37,268 nt of DNA from Pirellulales bacterium. GTDB lineage: Bacteria > Planctomycetota > Planctomycetia > Pirellulales > JAEUIK01. Where the stretch lies: positions 1 to 37,268 of the forward strand of contig JAIESQ010000080.1 in NCBI GenBank assembly GCA_019745975.1, written 5' to 3'. A program made the position numbers and the translations under genes. Under the pieces are notes generated by a model. The model ran no database searches. It saw only the letters and a list, made by a program, of their open reading frames with translations, and was not told the origin of the DNA. Of the stretch, positions 28,848 to 36,223 are shown piece after piece; the stretch's first letter is position 1; every line of letters begins with the position of its first letter.

Positions 28848-29486
28848 ATGAAACCGGTGTATCGCGGAGTTGGTTTGGCGGCCTGGGTGCTCGCCATTTC
28901 GCTGTCGCCAGTTAGCGGCGCCCGGGCCGCTGACGACGGCGTCTGGGTGCCGCTGTTCGACGGCAAGTCGCTCGACGGTTGGGAGAAAGTCGGTGGCGAC
29001 AAAAGCGTGTGGGAAGTCGCCGACGGCGCGATCGTCGGCTCGGGCCAGGCCTCGATGCTTGTCTCGACCAAGGGCCCCTACAAGAACTTCCGCTACCGGG
29101 CCGAGTGCAAGATCAACGATCGCGGCAACTCGGGGCTATACTTCCGCACCACGCGCCGGCCGAGTTTTTCCGATGGCTACGAGGCGCAGATCGACAGCAC
29201 GCATCGCGACCCGATCCGCACCGGTTCGCTCTATGGCATGTGCCACGTCTACAAGCGCCTCGTCGAGCCTGACGCCTGGTTCACCTACGAGATCGAAGTG
29301 CGTGACGACGTGTGGCGCGGCAAGCCGATCACGCGCATCAAGGTGACCGTCAACGGCGACGAGCTGTACGAATACTTCGATTTCGCGCTGTCGTTCAAGG
29401 AAGGACATTTCGCCTTCCAGCAGCACGATCCGGGAAGCAAGGTCGCGATCCGCAAGGTCGAGGTGCTCGAATTGCCGAGCAAGTAA
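28848..29486 (+). CDS. DUF1080 / 3-keto-disaccharide hydrolase domain protein, exported
   Basis: This 212-residue protein has a signal peptide ending near ARA (residue 27) and a single concanavalin-like DUF1080 domain. Hallmarks are WVPLFDGKSLDGWEKVGG, WEVADGAIVGSG, FRYRAECKINDRGNSGLYFRTT, YEAQIDST, TGSLYGM, WFTYEIEV and the terminal GHFAFQQHDPGSKVAIRKVEVLEL. Characterised relatives hydrolyse 3-keto-glycosides in the periplasm. Many planctomycete copies are untested and may only bind sugar. It lies 55 bases upstream of an exported PQQ-like propeller on the same strand, so the two may be co-expressed. Confidence 0.9.
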   Translation: MKPVYRGVGLAAWVLAISLSPVSGARAADDGVWVPLFDGKSLDGWEKVGGDKSVWEVADGAIVGSGQASMLVSTKGPYKNFRYRAECKINDRGNSGLYFRTTRRPSFSDGYEAQIDSTHRDPIRTGSLYGMCHVYKRLVEPDAWFTYEIEVRDDVWRGKPITRIKVTVNGDELYEYFDFALSFKEGHFAFQQHDPGSKVAIRKVEVLELPSK

Positions 29487-29541
29487 GGTGCGCCGGACGC
29501 TGGTGGTCGAGTCGCGCGATGAGTCGAAGCGATAGCGCAAC

Positions 29542-30852
29542 ATGATGAATCGAGATCGAGTGCTGATTGTCGGCCTGCTGGTGTTAGGGCTTGCGCCGCC
29601 AGCCAACGCCGAACTGCCGTGGCCGCGCCGCAATGGACCCTTCGAAAACGGTTGCGCGGCCCCCAGCGATGCTCGCGGCGTCCCCACCGAGTGGGACGAA
29701 GCCACCGGCAAGAACATCGCGTGGAAGGTCGATCTGGAAGGTTTCGGCCACTCGACGCCGGTCATCGGCAACGGCCGGCTGTGGCTCACCGCCGCCACGA
29801 AAGACGGCAAGCAGCAGTTCGTTTATGCAATCGATACGCAAATCGGGCAGGTAATTCATCACAAGCTGCTCTTCGAAAATGCTGCACCTGAGCCCTTGGG
29901 CAACGAAGTCAACACCTATGCCTCGCCGACGTGCGTGCTCGAGGAAGACGCGGTGTACGTGCACTTCGGCAGCTATGGCACGGCGCGCCTCGATCCAAAG
30001 ACTGCCGAGGTCGTCTGGCAACGTCGCGATCTACCTTGTCGTCACTTCCGCGGACCAGGCTCATCGCCCTACGTGTGGCACGATCTGCTGATTCTTACGT
30101 TCGACGGCATCGATCAGCAGTACGTCACGGCGCTCGACAAGCGCACCGGCAAGACGATTTGGCGAACCGATCGCTCGACCGACTATCACGACCTGGACGC
30201 CAACGGCAAAGCGAAGCTCGATGGCGACCTGCGCAAAGCGTACGGCACGCCGGGCACCATCGACGTCGCCGGCACGACGCAACTAGTATCGATCGGCTCG
30301 CGGGCGGCGTTCGGCTACGAAGCGGCGACCGGACGAGAGATTTGGACGGTCACCCATGAGGATTTCAACGCGGCGGCGCCACCGTTGTTCTTCGAGAACC
30401 TGGCGATCATGAACACAGGCTCCGGCGGCGCGAAGTTCATGGCCGTGCGCCTCGATGACTCGACGCGCGGCAACGTCGACAGCACGCATATCGTGTGGAA
30501 TCGCACGCGGGGCAACTCCCGACTGAGCGGTCCAGCGCTCGATCGCGACCGTATCTGGATGCTGACCGACAACGGCGTGCTCTATGGACTGAGCGCCAAG
30601 ACCGGCGAAGAGCTGGCAGTGCTGCGGCTCGGCGGATCGTACGTCGCGTCGCCCGTTGTAGTTGGCGACCACCTCTATGCCTGTAACGAAGATGGCACGA
30701 CAACCGTCGTGCGCACGACGGTTCCTCCGGAGATCCTTGCCCGAAACGTGCTCGACGAAGGGATGCGGGCCTCGCCCGCCGTTGCCGCTGGGGCGATCTA
30801 TCTGCGCACGTTCACGCGGTTGTACAAGATCGCCACTGCCTACGCGAAGTAA
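29542..30852 (+). CDS. Exported PQQ-like beta-propeller protein
   Basis: This 436-residue protein has a signal peptide (MMNRDRVLIVGLLVLGLAPPANA, cleavage near residue 23). WPRRNGPFENGCAAPSDARGVPTEWDEATGKNIAWKVDL is the standard opening of the planctomycete outer-membrane-biogenesis-like (PQQ) propellers. Blades repeat with hydrophobic strands and KTG/ATG turns: TPVIGNGRLWLTA, ALDKRTGKTIWRTD, GYEAATGREIWTV, GLSAKTGEELAVLRLGGSYVASPVVVGDHLYACNEDGTTTVV. No PQQ-ligating dehydrogenase residues were identified, so it is probably a structural or binding propeller rather than an enzyme. ATG 29542 or 29545 could start it. It follows the DUF1080 gene, and 211 bases separate it from the next gene. Confidence 0.9.
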   Translation: MMNRDRVLIVGLLVLGLAPPANAELPWPRRNGPFENGCAAPSDARGVPTEWDEATGKNIAWKVDLEGFGHSTPVIGNGRLWLTAATKDGKQQFVYAIDTQIGQVIHHKLLFENAAPEPLGNEVNTYASPTCVLEEDAVYVHFGSYGTARLDPKTAEVVWQRRDLPCRHFRGPGSSPYVWHDLLILTFDGIDQQYVTALDKRTGKTIWRTDRSTDYHDLDANGKAKLDGDLRKAYGTPGTIDVAGTTQLVSIGSRAAFGYEAATGREIWTVTHEDFNAAAPPLFFENLAIMNTGSGGAKFMAVRLDDSTRGNVDSTHIVWNRTRGNSRLSGPALDRDRIWMLTDNGVLYGLSAKTGEELAVLRLGGSYVASPVVVGDHLYACNEDGTTTVVRTTVPPEILARNVLDEGMRASPAVAAGAIYLRTFTRLYKIATAYAK

Positions 30853-31051
30853 CGGCTGCATGCGATTTGAGCGGTTGGCAATTCCTCGCAACACGATCAA
30901 GTCCGTCTCCCGCTGAAGCAAAATCGGCTCGACCGCAATCGCACGTAACTCTTGATGGCGATTGCGCCGCCGACATGCGCACGCCGTTTGCGTAGCGACC
31001 GTTCTCGCCAAAACCACGATAAAATGACGGGCAAACGCGTCGTTCCGACGC

Positions 31052-31057
31052 AAGGAG
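31052..31057 (+). promoter_or_regulatory. Strong ribosome binding site before a GTG start
   Basis: AAGGAG lies six bases before GTG 31064. It is one of the best Shine-Dalgarno matches seen in the window and fixes a GTG start for the membrane protein. Confidence 0.75.
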
Positions 31058-31063
31058 AAAAAC

Positions 31064-31957
31064 GTGGACACTTCGCTTAAGGAGAATGATTGGTGGCGTG
31101 CCGCGGCACGCGAATCGCACGACCGCTTCGGCCACGACGCGACGCTCTCGACCGCGACCGATTCGGCGCCCCGCCAACGACGGCGGATTATTCGCCCCGC
31201 GATTCAAGCGGTGTGGCAGTTCGCGGGCTTCATGGTGACGTTGCCGTTGGCGCTGCTGCGCGGACGCAAGGGAGACTCCAACGAGGTCACCGTCTACACG
31301 GCGCACCCCAGCTTCTTCCTCTGGCCGCTGATCGTGATGGGCTTTGTCTGCGCGGAGATCGTCGAGCACTCGCCGCAACTGGCGGGCACGCTAGGGTGGG
31401 TCTACGTCTGGGTGCTGGTCTACTTTCTGGTGACGATGTTGTACGACTTCAGCACGCGCAAGCTCGCCCTATGGGCACTGATCTTCACGCTTATCTGGTT
31501 GACGTCGAAATACGTCGAGCAGGTGAAGCAAGTAGTGCTGCTGGGGGCCGTGTTCGACTACCTGGCCAGCTTGCATCCGAAACTGGATGCCGGCACGGTC
31601 ACGGTGTTGAGCTGGCTGCTGCTGTTGCCCTGGCTCGGTTCGCTGTTGCACATGGCCCTCAACGGCCGCAAGCGGTTCACGCCGAACGAAATCGGTGAGT
31701 TCCACTTCGGCGAGGGGAGCGAGCTCACCGACCGCACGGGCTTGCGATTCCGCACGAAGTATCGCGACGTGCTAGAGACGCTGCTCACGTTTGGCGGCGG
31801 CGATCTGTTGGCCGTCGACAATCACCAGAACGTGATCAAACGCTGGGACAACGTCATCGGCCTGTTCTTCTTCTGGAACGAGCTCGATCGCGTGCTGCAC
31901 CAGCGCGCCGTACTGGACATCCAGGACGAAAGCAAGGAGCAAGCCAAGAGCGAGTGA
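31064..31957 (+). CDS. Multi-pass membrane protein next to an APC permease, function unknown
   Basis: This 297-residue protein has a GTG start backed by AAGGAG. The N-terminal 43 residues are charged and soluble. Hydrophobic segments lie near 45-65, 83-101, 108-128, 134-149 and 178-198. The C-terminal third (about 200-297) is soluble and begins NEIGEFHFGEGSELTDRTGLRFRTKYRDVLETLLTFGGGDLLAVD. Its strand-rich pattern ending in an amphipathic helix is suggestive of a bacterial PH-like domain, but that is a guess. The family is not named here. It is followed after 75 bases by the permease gene on the same strand and is likely the first gene of a four-gene operon. Confidence 0.8.
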   Translation: MDTSLKENDWWRAAARESHDRFGHDATLSTATDSAPRQRRRIIRPAIQAVWQFAGFMVTLPLALLRGRKGDSNEVTVYTAHPSFFLWPLIVMGFVCAEIVEHSPQLAGTLGWVYVWVLVYFLVTMLYDFSTRKLALWALIFTLIWLTSKYVEQVKQVVLLGAVFDYLASLHPKLDAGTVTVLSWLLLLPWLGSLLHMALNGRKRFTPNEIGEFHFGEGSELTDRTGLRFRTKYRDVLETLLTFGGGDLLAVDNHQNVIKRWDNVIGLFFFWNELDRVLHQRAVLDIQDESKEQAKSE

Positions 31958-32032
31958 CTGCCGGAAACTGCTGTGCAATAACGTCCGCACTGTCACTCGA
32001 CTGCGCCGACGGCGGCGCGGGGCCAGGCAACC

Positions 32033-33857
32033 ATGTCTCACGATCGCTCTCGCGGCCAGCAGGCCACTAGCCCCTGGCCGCTCGTCTTGTGTCTGATCGG
32101 CGTCGACTATTTCAGCACGCTGGCGTACTTGCCCTCGATCGCCGTGGCGGCCGCCGGACCACTGGCGCCGGTGGCCGCCGCAGGCGTGGTGCTCGTGACG
32201 TTCTTGATGGCGCTGCCAATCTATTGGTACGTCGTGGGCTGCTCGTCCGACGGGCGCGGCGGGCATCTTCGAAGATCACGTCCCCGGCTGGCGCGGCAAG
32301 CTCGTCGTGCTCACGCTGTTGGGCTTCGCGGCGTCCGACTTTGTGATCACCCGCAGCTTGTCGCTGGCCGACGCCGCGATCCACCTGATCGACAACCCGC
32401 ATGGACAACGCTTGTTCGATCGCCTGCAAACGAACCGTTGGGTCGATACTTCGACCTGGTGGCCGCCGCTGGCCGGCGCGGCGCACTACCTGGCCGATCG
32501 CCAGGTGGCGATCACGCTCGGCCTGTCGATCGTGTCGTTCGCGCTCTGGCAGTTGTTCAAGAACGGCATGGCGCGGCGGATGCTGCAACTGACAGCGCTG
32601 GCGGTTGCCTGTTATCTGATCGTCAACGCCCTGGTGATCGGCAGTGGGCTGGTTTATGTGGCGCAGCACCCCGCGACCTGGCAAGGGTGGCGCGATGCGC
32701 TCTTTGTCGCTGAAGAGGCCACGAGCCAAGGGGGAGACCATGCGTCGGCCTGGTTGTGGACGTGGCTTGGCGTCGGGCTTTGGACCTTTCCGCAGATGGC
32801 GCTGGGGCTGACCGGCTTCGAGATGATCATGACGGTCACGCCGGCGGTGAGCGGGGCGACCGGCGGCAAACCTGGTTCGCGTGCCGGCCGTGTCCGCAAC
32901 ACGCGCAAGTTGATGGTCGTGGCGGCGTCGATCATGGCCGTTTACCTCACCAGCGCCGTGTTGGTGACGACGCTGCTCGTGCCGCAGCCGCAGATCATGC
33001 CAGGCGGACTGGCCGAGCATCGCGCACTGGCGTATCTGGCACACGGCTCGCCGCTGGCCGTCGATTCCGGTGGCCAAATCAATCCGCTGTTTGGCAACAA
33101 GTTCGGCGACTTGTTCGATCTGTCGACCGCCCTGGTGCTCTGCCTGGCGGGCGCGAGTGTGACGATGGGCTTGCAGACCCTGTTGCCGCATTACCTGAGC
33201 CGACTGGGGATGGAGATCAGTTGGGCGGGTCGCGTCGGCCTGATCATGCACCTGCTCAACGCGATCGTGCTGGTGATTACCGTGGTGTTTCGCGCCAGTC
33301 CTTCGTCGCAACAGTGGGCTTATACGACGAGCGTGTTGGTGCTCTTGGCCGGCGGCGCGCTGGCCATGGCCAAGGACTTGCAGCGGCGCAGCGGGACACG
33401 TTTGGCACGGTACCCGCTGCTCGCGCTGGCGGTGCTGGCGGGCAGTTTCTTCCTGGCCATGACCGCCTTGACGACGCTGGTGAATCACTCGGGGCTGACG
33501 ATCGCGCTGGCGTTCGTAGCGGCGATCCTCGCCAGTTCGTTTGTCTCGCGGTGGATCCGCAGTACTGAACTGCGTTTCGAGGGATTCGATTTCGTTGATG
33601 CGGCGACCGACAGCCGCTGGCACGAACTGTGTGGCTCGGAAGCCACGTCGGCTAGGTCGAATACGCGGCTCGACGTTCGACTAGTTAGTGGAACGACGTT
33701 CGACCCCATGGCGCTAAGCGTGCTTGCCGCGATCTCTGTATTCGTTGTCCCGGCTAACGAACTACCGAACAAACTGTCCGCCGATCGCTTGAGTCGATCG
33801 TTGCCGCGCGAAACAATCTCGACTGCACCACAACCTAGCGAGGGAGCCATCGCATGA
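32033..33857 (+). pseudogene. APC-superfamily permease-like gene with a frameshift
   Basis: The gene reads MSHDRSRGQQATSPWPLVLCLIGVDYFSTLAYLPSIA in the first frame up to VVGCSSDGRG near 32260. It then continues in the +1 frame as AGIFEDHVPGWRGK...LTLLGFAASDFVITRSLSLADAAIHLI to the stop at 33855-33857. Together these make a permease of about 600 residues with roughly 11-12 membrane segments, like the amino-acid/polyamine (APC) permeases common in planctomycetes. The shift falls in a GC-rich run around 32255-32268 (GGGCGCGGCGGGC) and fits a lost dinucleotide or a gained base. It may be a real inactivation, a sequencing error or, less likely, programmed. The stop overlaps the next start as ATGA. 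The last 60 residues look degenerate compared with the membrane core. Confidence 0.75.
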
Positions 33858-34969
33858 GCTCGGTACGAGTCCTGGTCGGCACGCGCAAAGGAGCTTTTGT
33901 TCTTAGCTCCGACGGCAAGCGTCAAAAATGGGATGTCAGCGGCCCGCATTTCGCCGGCTGGGAGATCTACCACATGAAGGGTTCGCCGGTAGACCCCAAT
34001 CGCATCTATGCCTCGCAGTCGAGCGGATGGTTCGGTCAGTTGATTCAGCGTTCGGACGACGGCGGAAAGACCTGGGCACCGGTCGACAACAAGTTTGTCT
34101 ATGAGGGGAACCCCGGCACGCACCTGTGGTACGACGGCACGCCTCACCCGTGGGAATTCAAGCGCGTTTGGCACTTGGAGCCTTCGCTTTCCGACGCCGA
34201 CACGGTTTTCGCCGGCGCCGAAGACGCCGCCTTTTTCAAAACAACCGACGGCGGCAAGTCGTGGCAGGAGCTGCCAGGATTGCGCCAACATGGCTCGGGC
34301 AAGTTCTGGCAGCCGGGGGCCGGCGGCATGTGCCTGCACACGATCGTGCTCGATCCCAGCGATCCGCAGCGGATCTATATCGCCATTTCGGCGGCCGGCG
34401 CGTTTCGCACCGACGATAGCGGCCAGACCTGGAAGCCGATCAATCGCGGGCTCAAGTCGGACCAGATTCCGAACCCCGAGGCCGAGGTCGGCCACTGCGT
34501 GCATCGCATCGCCATGCATCCTTCGCGTCCCGGTACGCTCTTCATGCAGAAGCACTGGGACGTGATGCGCAGCGACAACGCCGGCGACCAATGGCACGAA
34601 GTGAGCGGCAACCTGCCGACCGACTTCGGCTTTGTGATCGACGTACACGCGCACGAGCCCGAGACGATTTACGTCGTGCCGATCAAGAGCGACGCCGAGC
34701 ACTTTCCGCTCGACGGCAAGCTGCAAGTGTTCCGCAGCCGCACGGGCGGCAACCAGTGGGAAGCGCTCACCCGCGGTTTGCCGCAAGCCAACTGCTACGT
34801 GAACGTGTTGCGCGACGCCATGGCGGTCGACTCGCTCGACGAGTGCGGCGTGTACTTTGGCACGACGGGCGGGCAGGTTTACGCGTCGGCCGACGCCGGC
34901 GACAACTGGACCGCGATCGTCCGCGATCTCCCCGCGGTCGTATCGGTCGAGGTGCAAACCATCGCATGA
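33854..34969 (+). CDS. Asp-box (BNR/sialidase-type) beta-propeller protein, cytoplasmic
   Basis: This 371-residue protein has no signal peptide: it starts [17 protein letters not shown]. Six Asp-box motifs (S/T-x-D-x-G-x-x-W) can be read: [40 protein letters not shown] and SADAGDNW. The fourth to sixth are imperfect. They mark successive blades of a six- or seven-bladed propeller. Sialidase catalytic residues (the Arg triad) were not recognised, so an enzyme role is not supported. It overlaps the permease stop (ATGA at 33854) and the MoaD-like start (ATGA at 34966), so it is tightly coupled to both. Linkage of this kind of propeller to a MoaD-like protein is, to my knowledge, recurrent in bacteria but unexplained. 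Confidence 0.9.
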   Translation: MSSVRVLVGTRKGAFVLSSDGKRQKWDVSGPHFAGWEIYHMKGSPVDPNRIYASQSSGWFGQLIQRSDDGGKTWAPVDNKFVYEGNPGTHLWYDGTPHPWEFKRVWHLEPSLSDADTVFAGAEDAAFFKTTDGGKSWQELPGLRQHGSGKFWQPGAGGMCLHTIVLDPSDPQRIYIAISAAGAFRTDDSGQTWKPINRGLKSDQIPNPEAEVGHCVHRIAMHPSRPGTLFMQKHWDVMRSDNAGDQWHEVSGNLPTDFGFVIDVHAHEPETIYVVPIKSDAEHFPLDGKLQVFRSRTGGNQWEALTRGLPQANCYVNVLRDAMAVDSLDECGVYFGTTGGQVYASADAGDNWTAIVRDLPAVVSVEVQTIA

Positions 34970-35262
34970 TTCGCGTCGTGTTGCCCTTTCATTTGCGGAT
35001 GTTGGCCAAGGTCGAGGGGGAAGTGCGGCTCGACTTCGACGGCGCGGCCACGCAGCGCGCCGTGATCGACGCGCTCGAAGCCCGCTACCCGATGCTGAGC
35101 GGCACGATCCGCGACTACCACACCGGGCGGCGGCGGCCGTTCCTGCGGTTCTTCGCCTGCGAAGAAGACTTGTCGAACCAATCGCCCGACGAGCCATTGC
35201 CCGCGGCGGTCGCAAGTGGCGACGAGCCGTATTTGATCGTGGGAGCGTTGGCCGGTGGCTAA
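34966..35262 (+). CDS. MoaD/ThiS-family ubiquitin-like protein
   Basis: This 98-residue protein starts at ATG 34966, overlapping the propeller stop by four bases. It has the beta-grasp order [49 protein letters not shown] and a C-terminal [10 protein letters not shown] ending in Gly-Gly. The GG end is what adenylating E1-like enzymes (MoeB/ThiF) activate to make a thiocarboxylate sulfur carrier. No moaE, thiG or E1-like gene is nearby, so use in molybdopterin or thiamine synthesis is not implied. The insert [25 protein letters not shown] is longer than in classic MoaD. Its translational coupling to the propeller suggests a joint role, perhaps as sulfur donor or protein modifier. Confidence 0.88.
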   Translation: MIRVVLPFHLRMLAKVEGEVRLDFDGAATQRAVIDALEARYPMLSGTIRDYHTGRRRPFLRFFACEEDLSNQSPDEPLPAAVASGDEPYLIVGALAGG

Positions 35263-35327
35263 TGCGGCGGGCCACATGGCGCTGCGCACCGTCGGCCGCG
35301 CCCTCCAGAATAAGATTGCCCGGGAAT

Positions 35328-35455
35328 TTGCGTCCCTACCGTCCCGGCGTGCTGTTACATGCGGTTAACCTTTTTTCTATGAACTAGTTGCGTCGGGACG
35401 CAAATTGGAGAATCTTGCGTCCCGGTTGCGTCCCGCGGGGCATTTTGCGTCCCGG
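35328..35455. repeat. Cluster of TTGCGTCCC motifs
   Basis: TTGCGTCCC occurs at 35328-35336. TTGCGTC-GG-GACGCAA, a perfect inverted pair, is at 35388-35403. TTGCGTCCCG follows at 35415, 35426 and 35445. The same word builds the inverted repeat at 1863-1905. Confidence 0.7.
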
Positions 35456-35471
35456 TATGGGTCTCCGAAGC

Positions 35472-35584
35472 GTTAGCCGCGGAGCTTGCTCCGCGCGCTA
35501 GCAAGCACGACGCGACATCGAAACTCGCGCAGTGGTGGCGCGACGTCGCACGAGCTAGCGCGCGGGATAAATCTCGCGGCTAAC
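35472..35584. repeat. Inverted pair of 31-bp elements (GTTAGCCGCG...CGCGCTAGC)
   Basis: The left copy (35472-35502) and the right copy (35554-35584, inverted) share ends GTTAGCCGCG and CCGCGCGCTAGC. Their centres differ: GAGCTTGCT on the left, AGATTTATC on the right when read in the same direction. They are 51 bases apart. The shape resembles a REP pair or a small MITE-like element. Confidence 0.75.
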
Positions 35585-35620
35585 AAGGTAATCGTCGCGC
35601 AGCGCGCAGGGCACTCGCCA

Positions 35621-35676
35621 CCGTGGCATGGGCTTCTAGCCCATGTGCCATCACGGCCAGGATGGCCGTGCCACGG
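35621..35676. repeat. Double-hairpin element within an outer inverted repeat
   Basis: CATGGGCT-TCT-AGCCCATG (35627-35645) and CACGGCCA-GGA-TGGCCGTG (35652-35670) are two perfect 8-bp hairpins with 3-base loops. They are enclosed by CCGTGGCA (35621-35628) and TGCCACGG (35669-35676), so the whole block could form a cruciform or a three-way structure. Confidence 0.75.
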
Positions 35677-35838
35677 CAAGCGTGGGGTACGGTATCCGCG
35701 CGGACGGCGTTCCGTAGCCGCTGGCGGCTCGTTCATCCTAGCAATCGGTGGCTATTTGTCAAGACTAGTATGACCATTGTTACTAACATTATTTTGGTCA
35801 TAACGCGGCCCACGCAACCCGGACGGGGGGGCCATGAA

Positions 35839-35922
35839 CGACCCTGTCAGGGTCGGGGATCGATTTGCGGACAGTGTACCGAGGCCCGACGGCCTCGGCC
35901 GACAGAACCGGCCTGTCAGGCC
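35839..35922. repeat. Three consecutive perfect hairpins
   Basis: CGACCCT-GTC-AGGGTCG lies at 35839-35855, CGAGGCC-CGAC-GGCCTCG at 35880-35897, and GGCCT-GTC-AGGCC at 35910-35922. The first and third share the CCT-GTC-AGG core. Confidence 0.7.
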
Positions 35923-35965
35923 AGGACAGCGGATGCGTTCGACGAATCGTCTCGCGGGCGCTCTT

Positions 35966-36155
35966 GCGCTAGCCCGGATTTCTCACCAGCCATCTGCTAC
36001 GCGGAGCCCAAGTCCTGGGATGGCGGCGTCGCCGGGTGCGTCTCGATCCAGAGCGTATGAGCCAATACGCTTCCGGTCGATTCACACCCTGCTTCTTGCC
36101 ATCCAAGCACTTAACTCCGCTCGCGACGAAGTTGGTGAGAAATGCGGGCTAGCGC
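35966..36155. repeat. Inverted repeat, 23-bp arms 144 bp apart
   Basis: The left arm (35966-35988, GCGCTAGCCCGGATTTCTCA...) is the reverse complement of the right arm (36133-36155) with one mismatch. The 144-base interior has no gene. The pair looks like the ends of a small non-autonomous element or two inverted copies of one dispersed repeat. Confidence 0.7.
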
Positions 36156-36186
36156 GGCGGGATGGTGTTGGCGTTCGTGCGACAGA

Positions 36187-36217
36187 CACTGCTGGGCAAG
36201 CCAGCAGTGGCACCCAA
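36187..36217 (-). repeat. Dispersed palindromic repeat, copy C, downstream of hemE
   Basis: The 31 bases are identical to copy A at 3841-3871, including the hairpin CACTGCTGG-CTTGC-CCAGCAGTG. On the minus strand it begins seven bases after the hemE stop codon. Here the TAGAAG...CAATACC part seen in copies A and B is missing. Confidence 0.85.
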
Positions 36218-36223
36218 TCCAAA

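Larger units (their letters stand above)
35263..36223. other. 961-bp intergenic stretch rich in palindromic repeats
   Basis: No protein-like frame is present between the MoaD-like gene and hemE. The stretch holds at least five distinct palindromic elements, listed separately, most with perfect stems of 5-23 bp. Short open frames here follow the repeats and are not credible genes. A T-run at about 35371-35376 lacks a paired hairpin. Confidence 0.6.

Noticed and set aside
31002-31025. TTCTCG ... GATAAAAT as a promoter for the membrane protein operon
   Set aside because: The spacing between the two boxes is about 10 bases, too short for a sigma-70 promoter.
32112-33623. Minus-strand open frame of 503 codons opposite the permease
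   Set aside because: It is Arg/Gln/His-rich, typical of an antisense shadow in GC-rich DNA. The plus strand has clear membrane segments.
34966-35262. Molybdopterin synthase MoaD serving the oxidoreductase at 16886-19099
   Set aside because: No moaE or other cofactor gene is nearby, the two loci are 16 kb apart, and the protein has an atypical insert. The link is not supported.
33485-35275. Long minus-strand open frame of 596 codons opposite the propeller and MoaD-like genes
   Set aside because: It is Arg/Ala/Val-rich with no domain text and lies antisense to genes with clear motifs. High GC content opens such mirror frames.
35839-35922. CRISPR array in the repeat field
   Set aside because: The hairpins differ in sequence and spacing, and no regular repeat-spacer pattern or cas gene is present.
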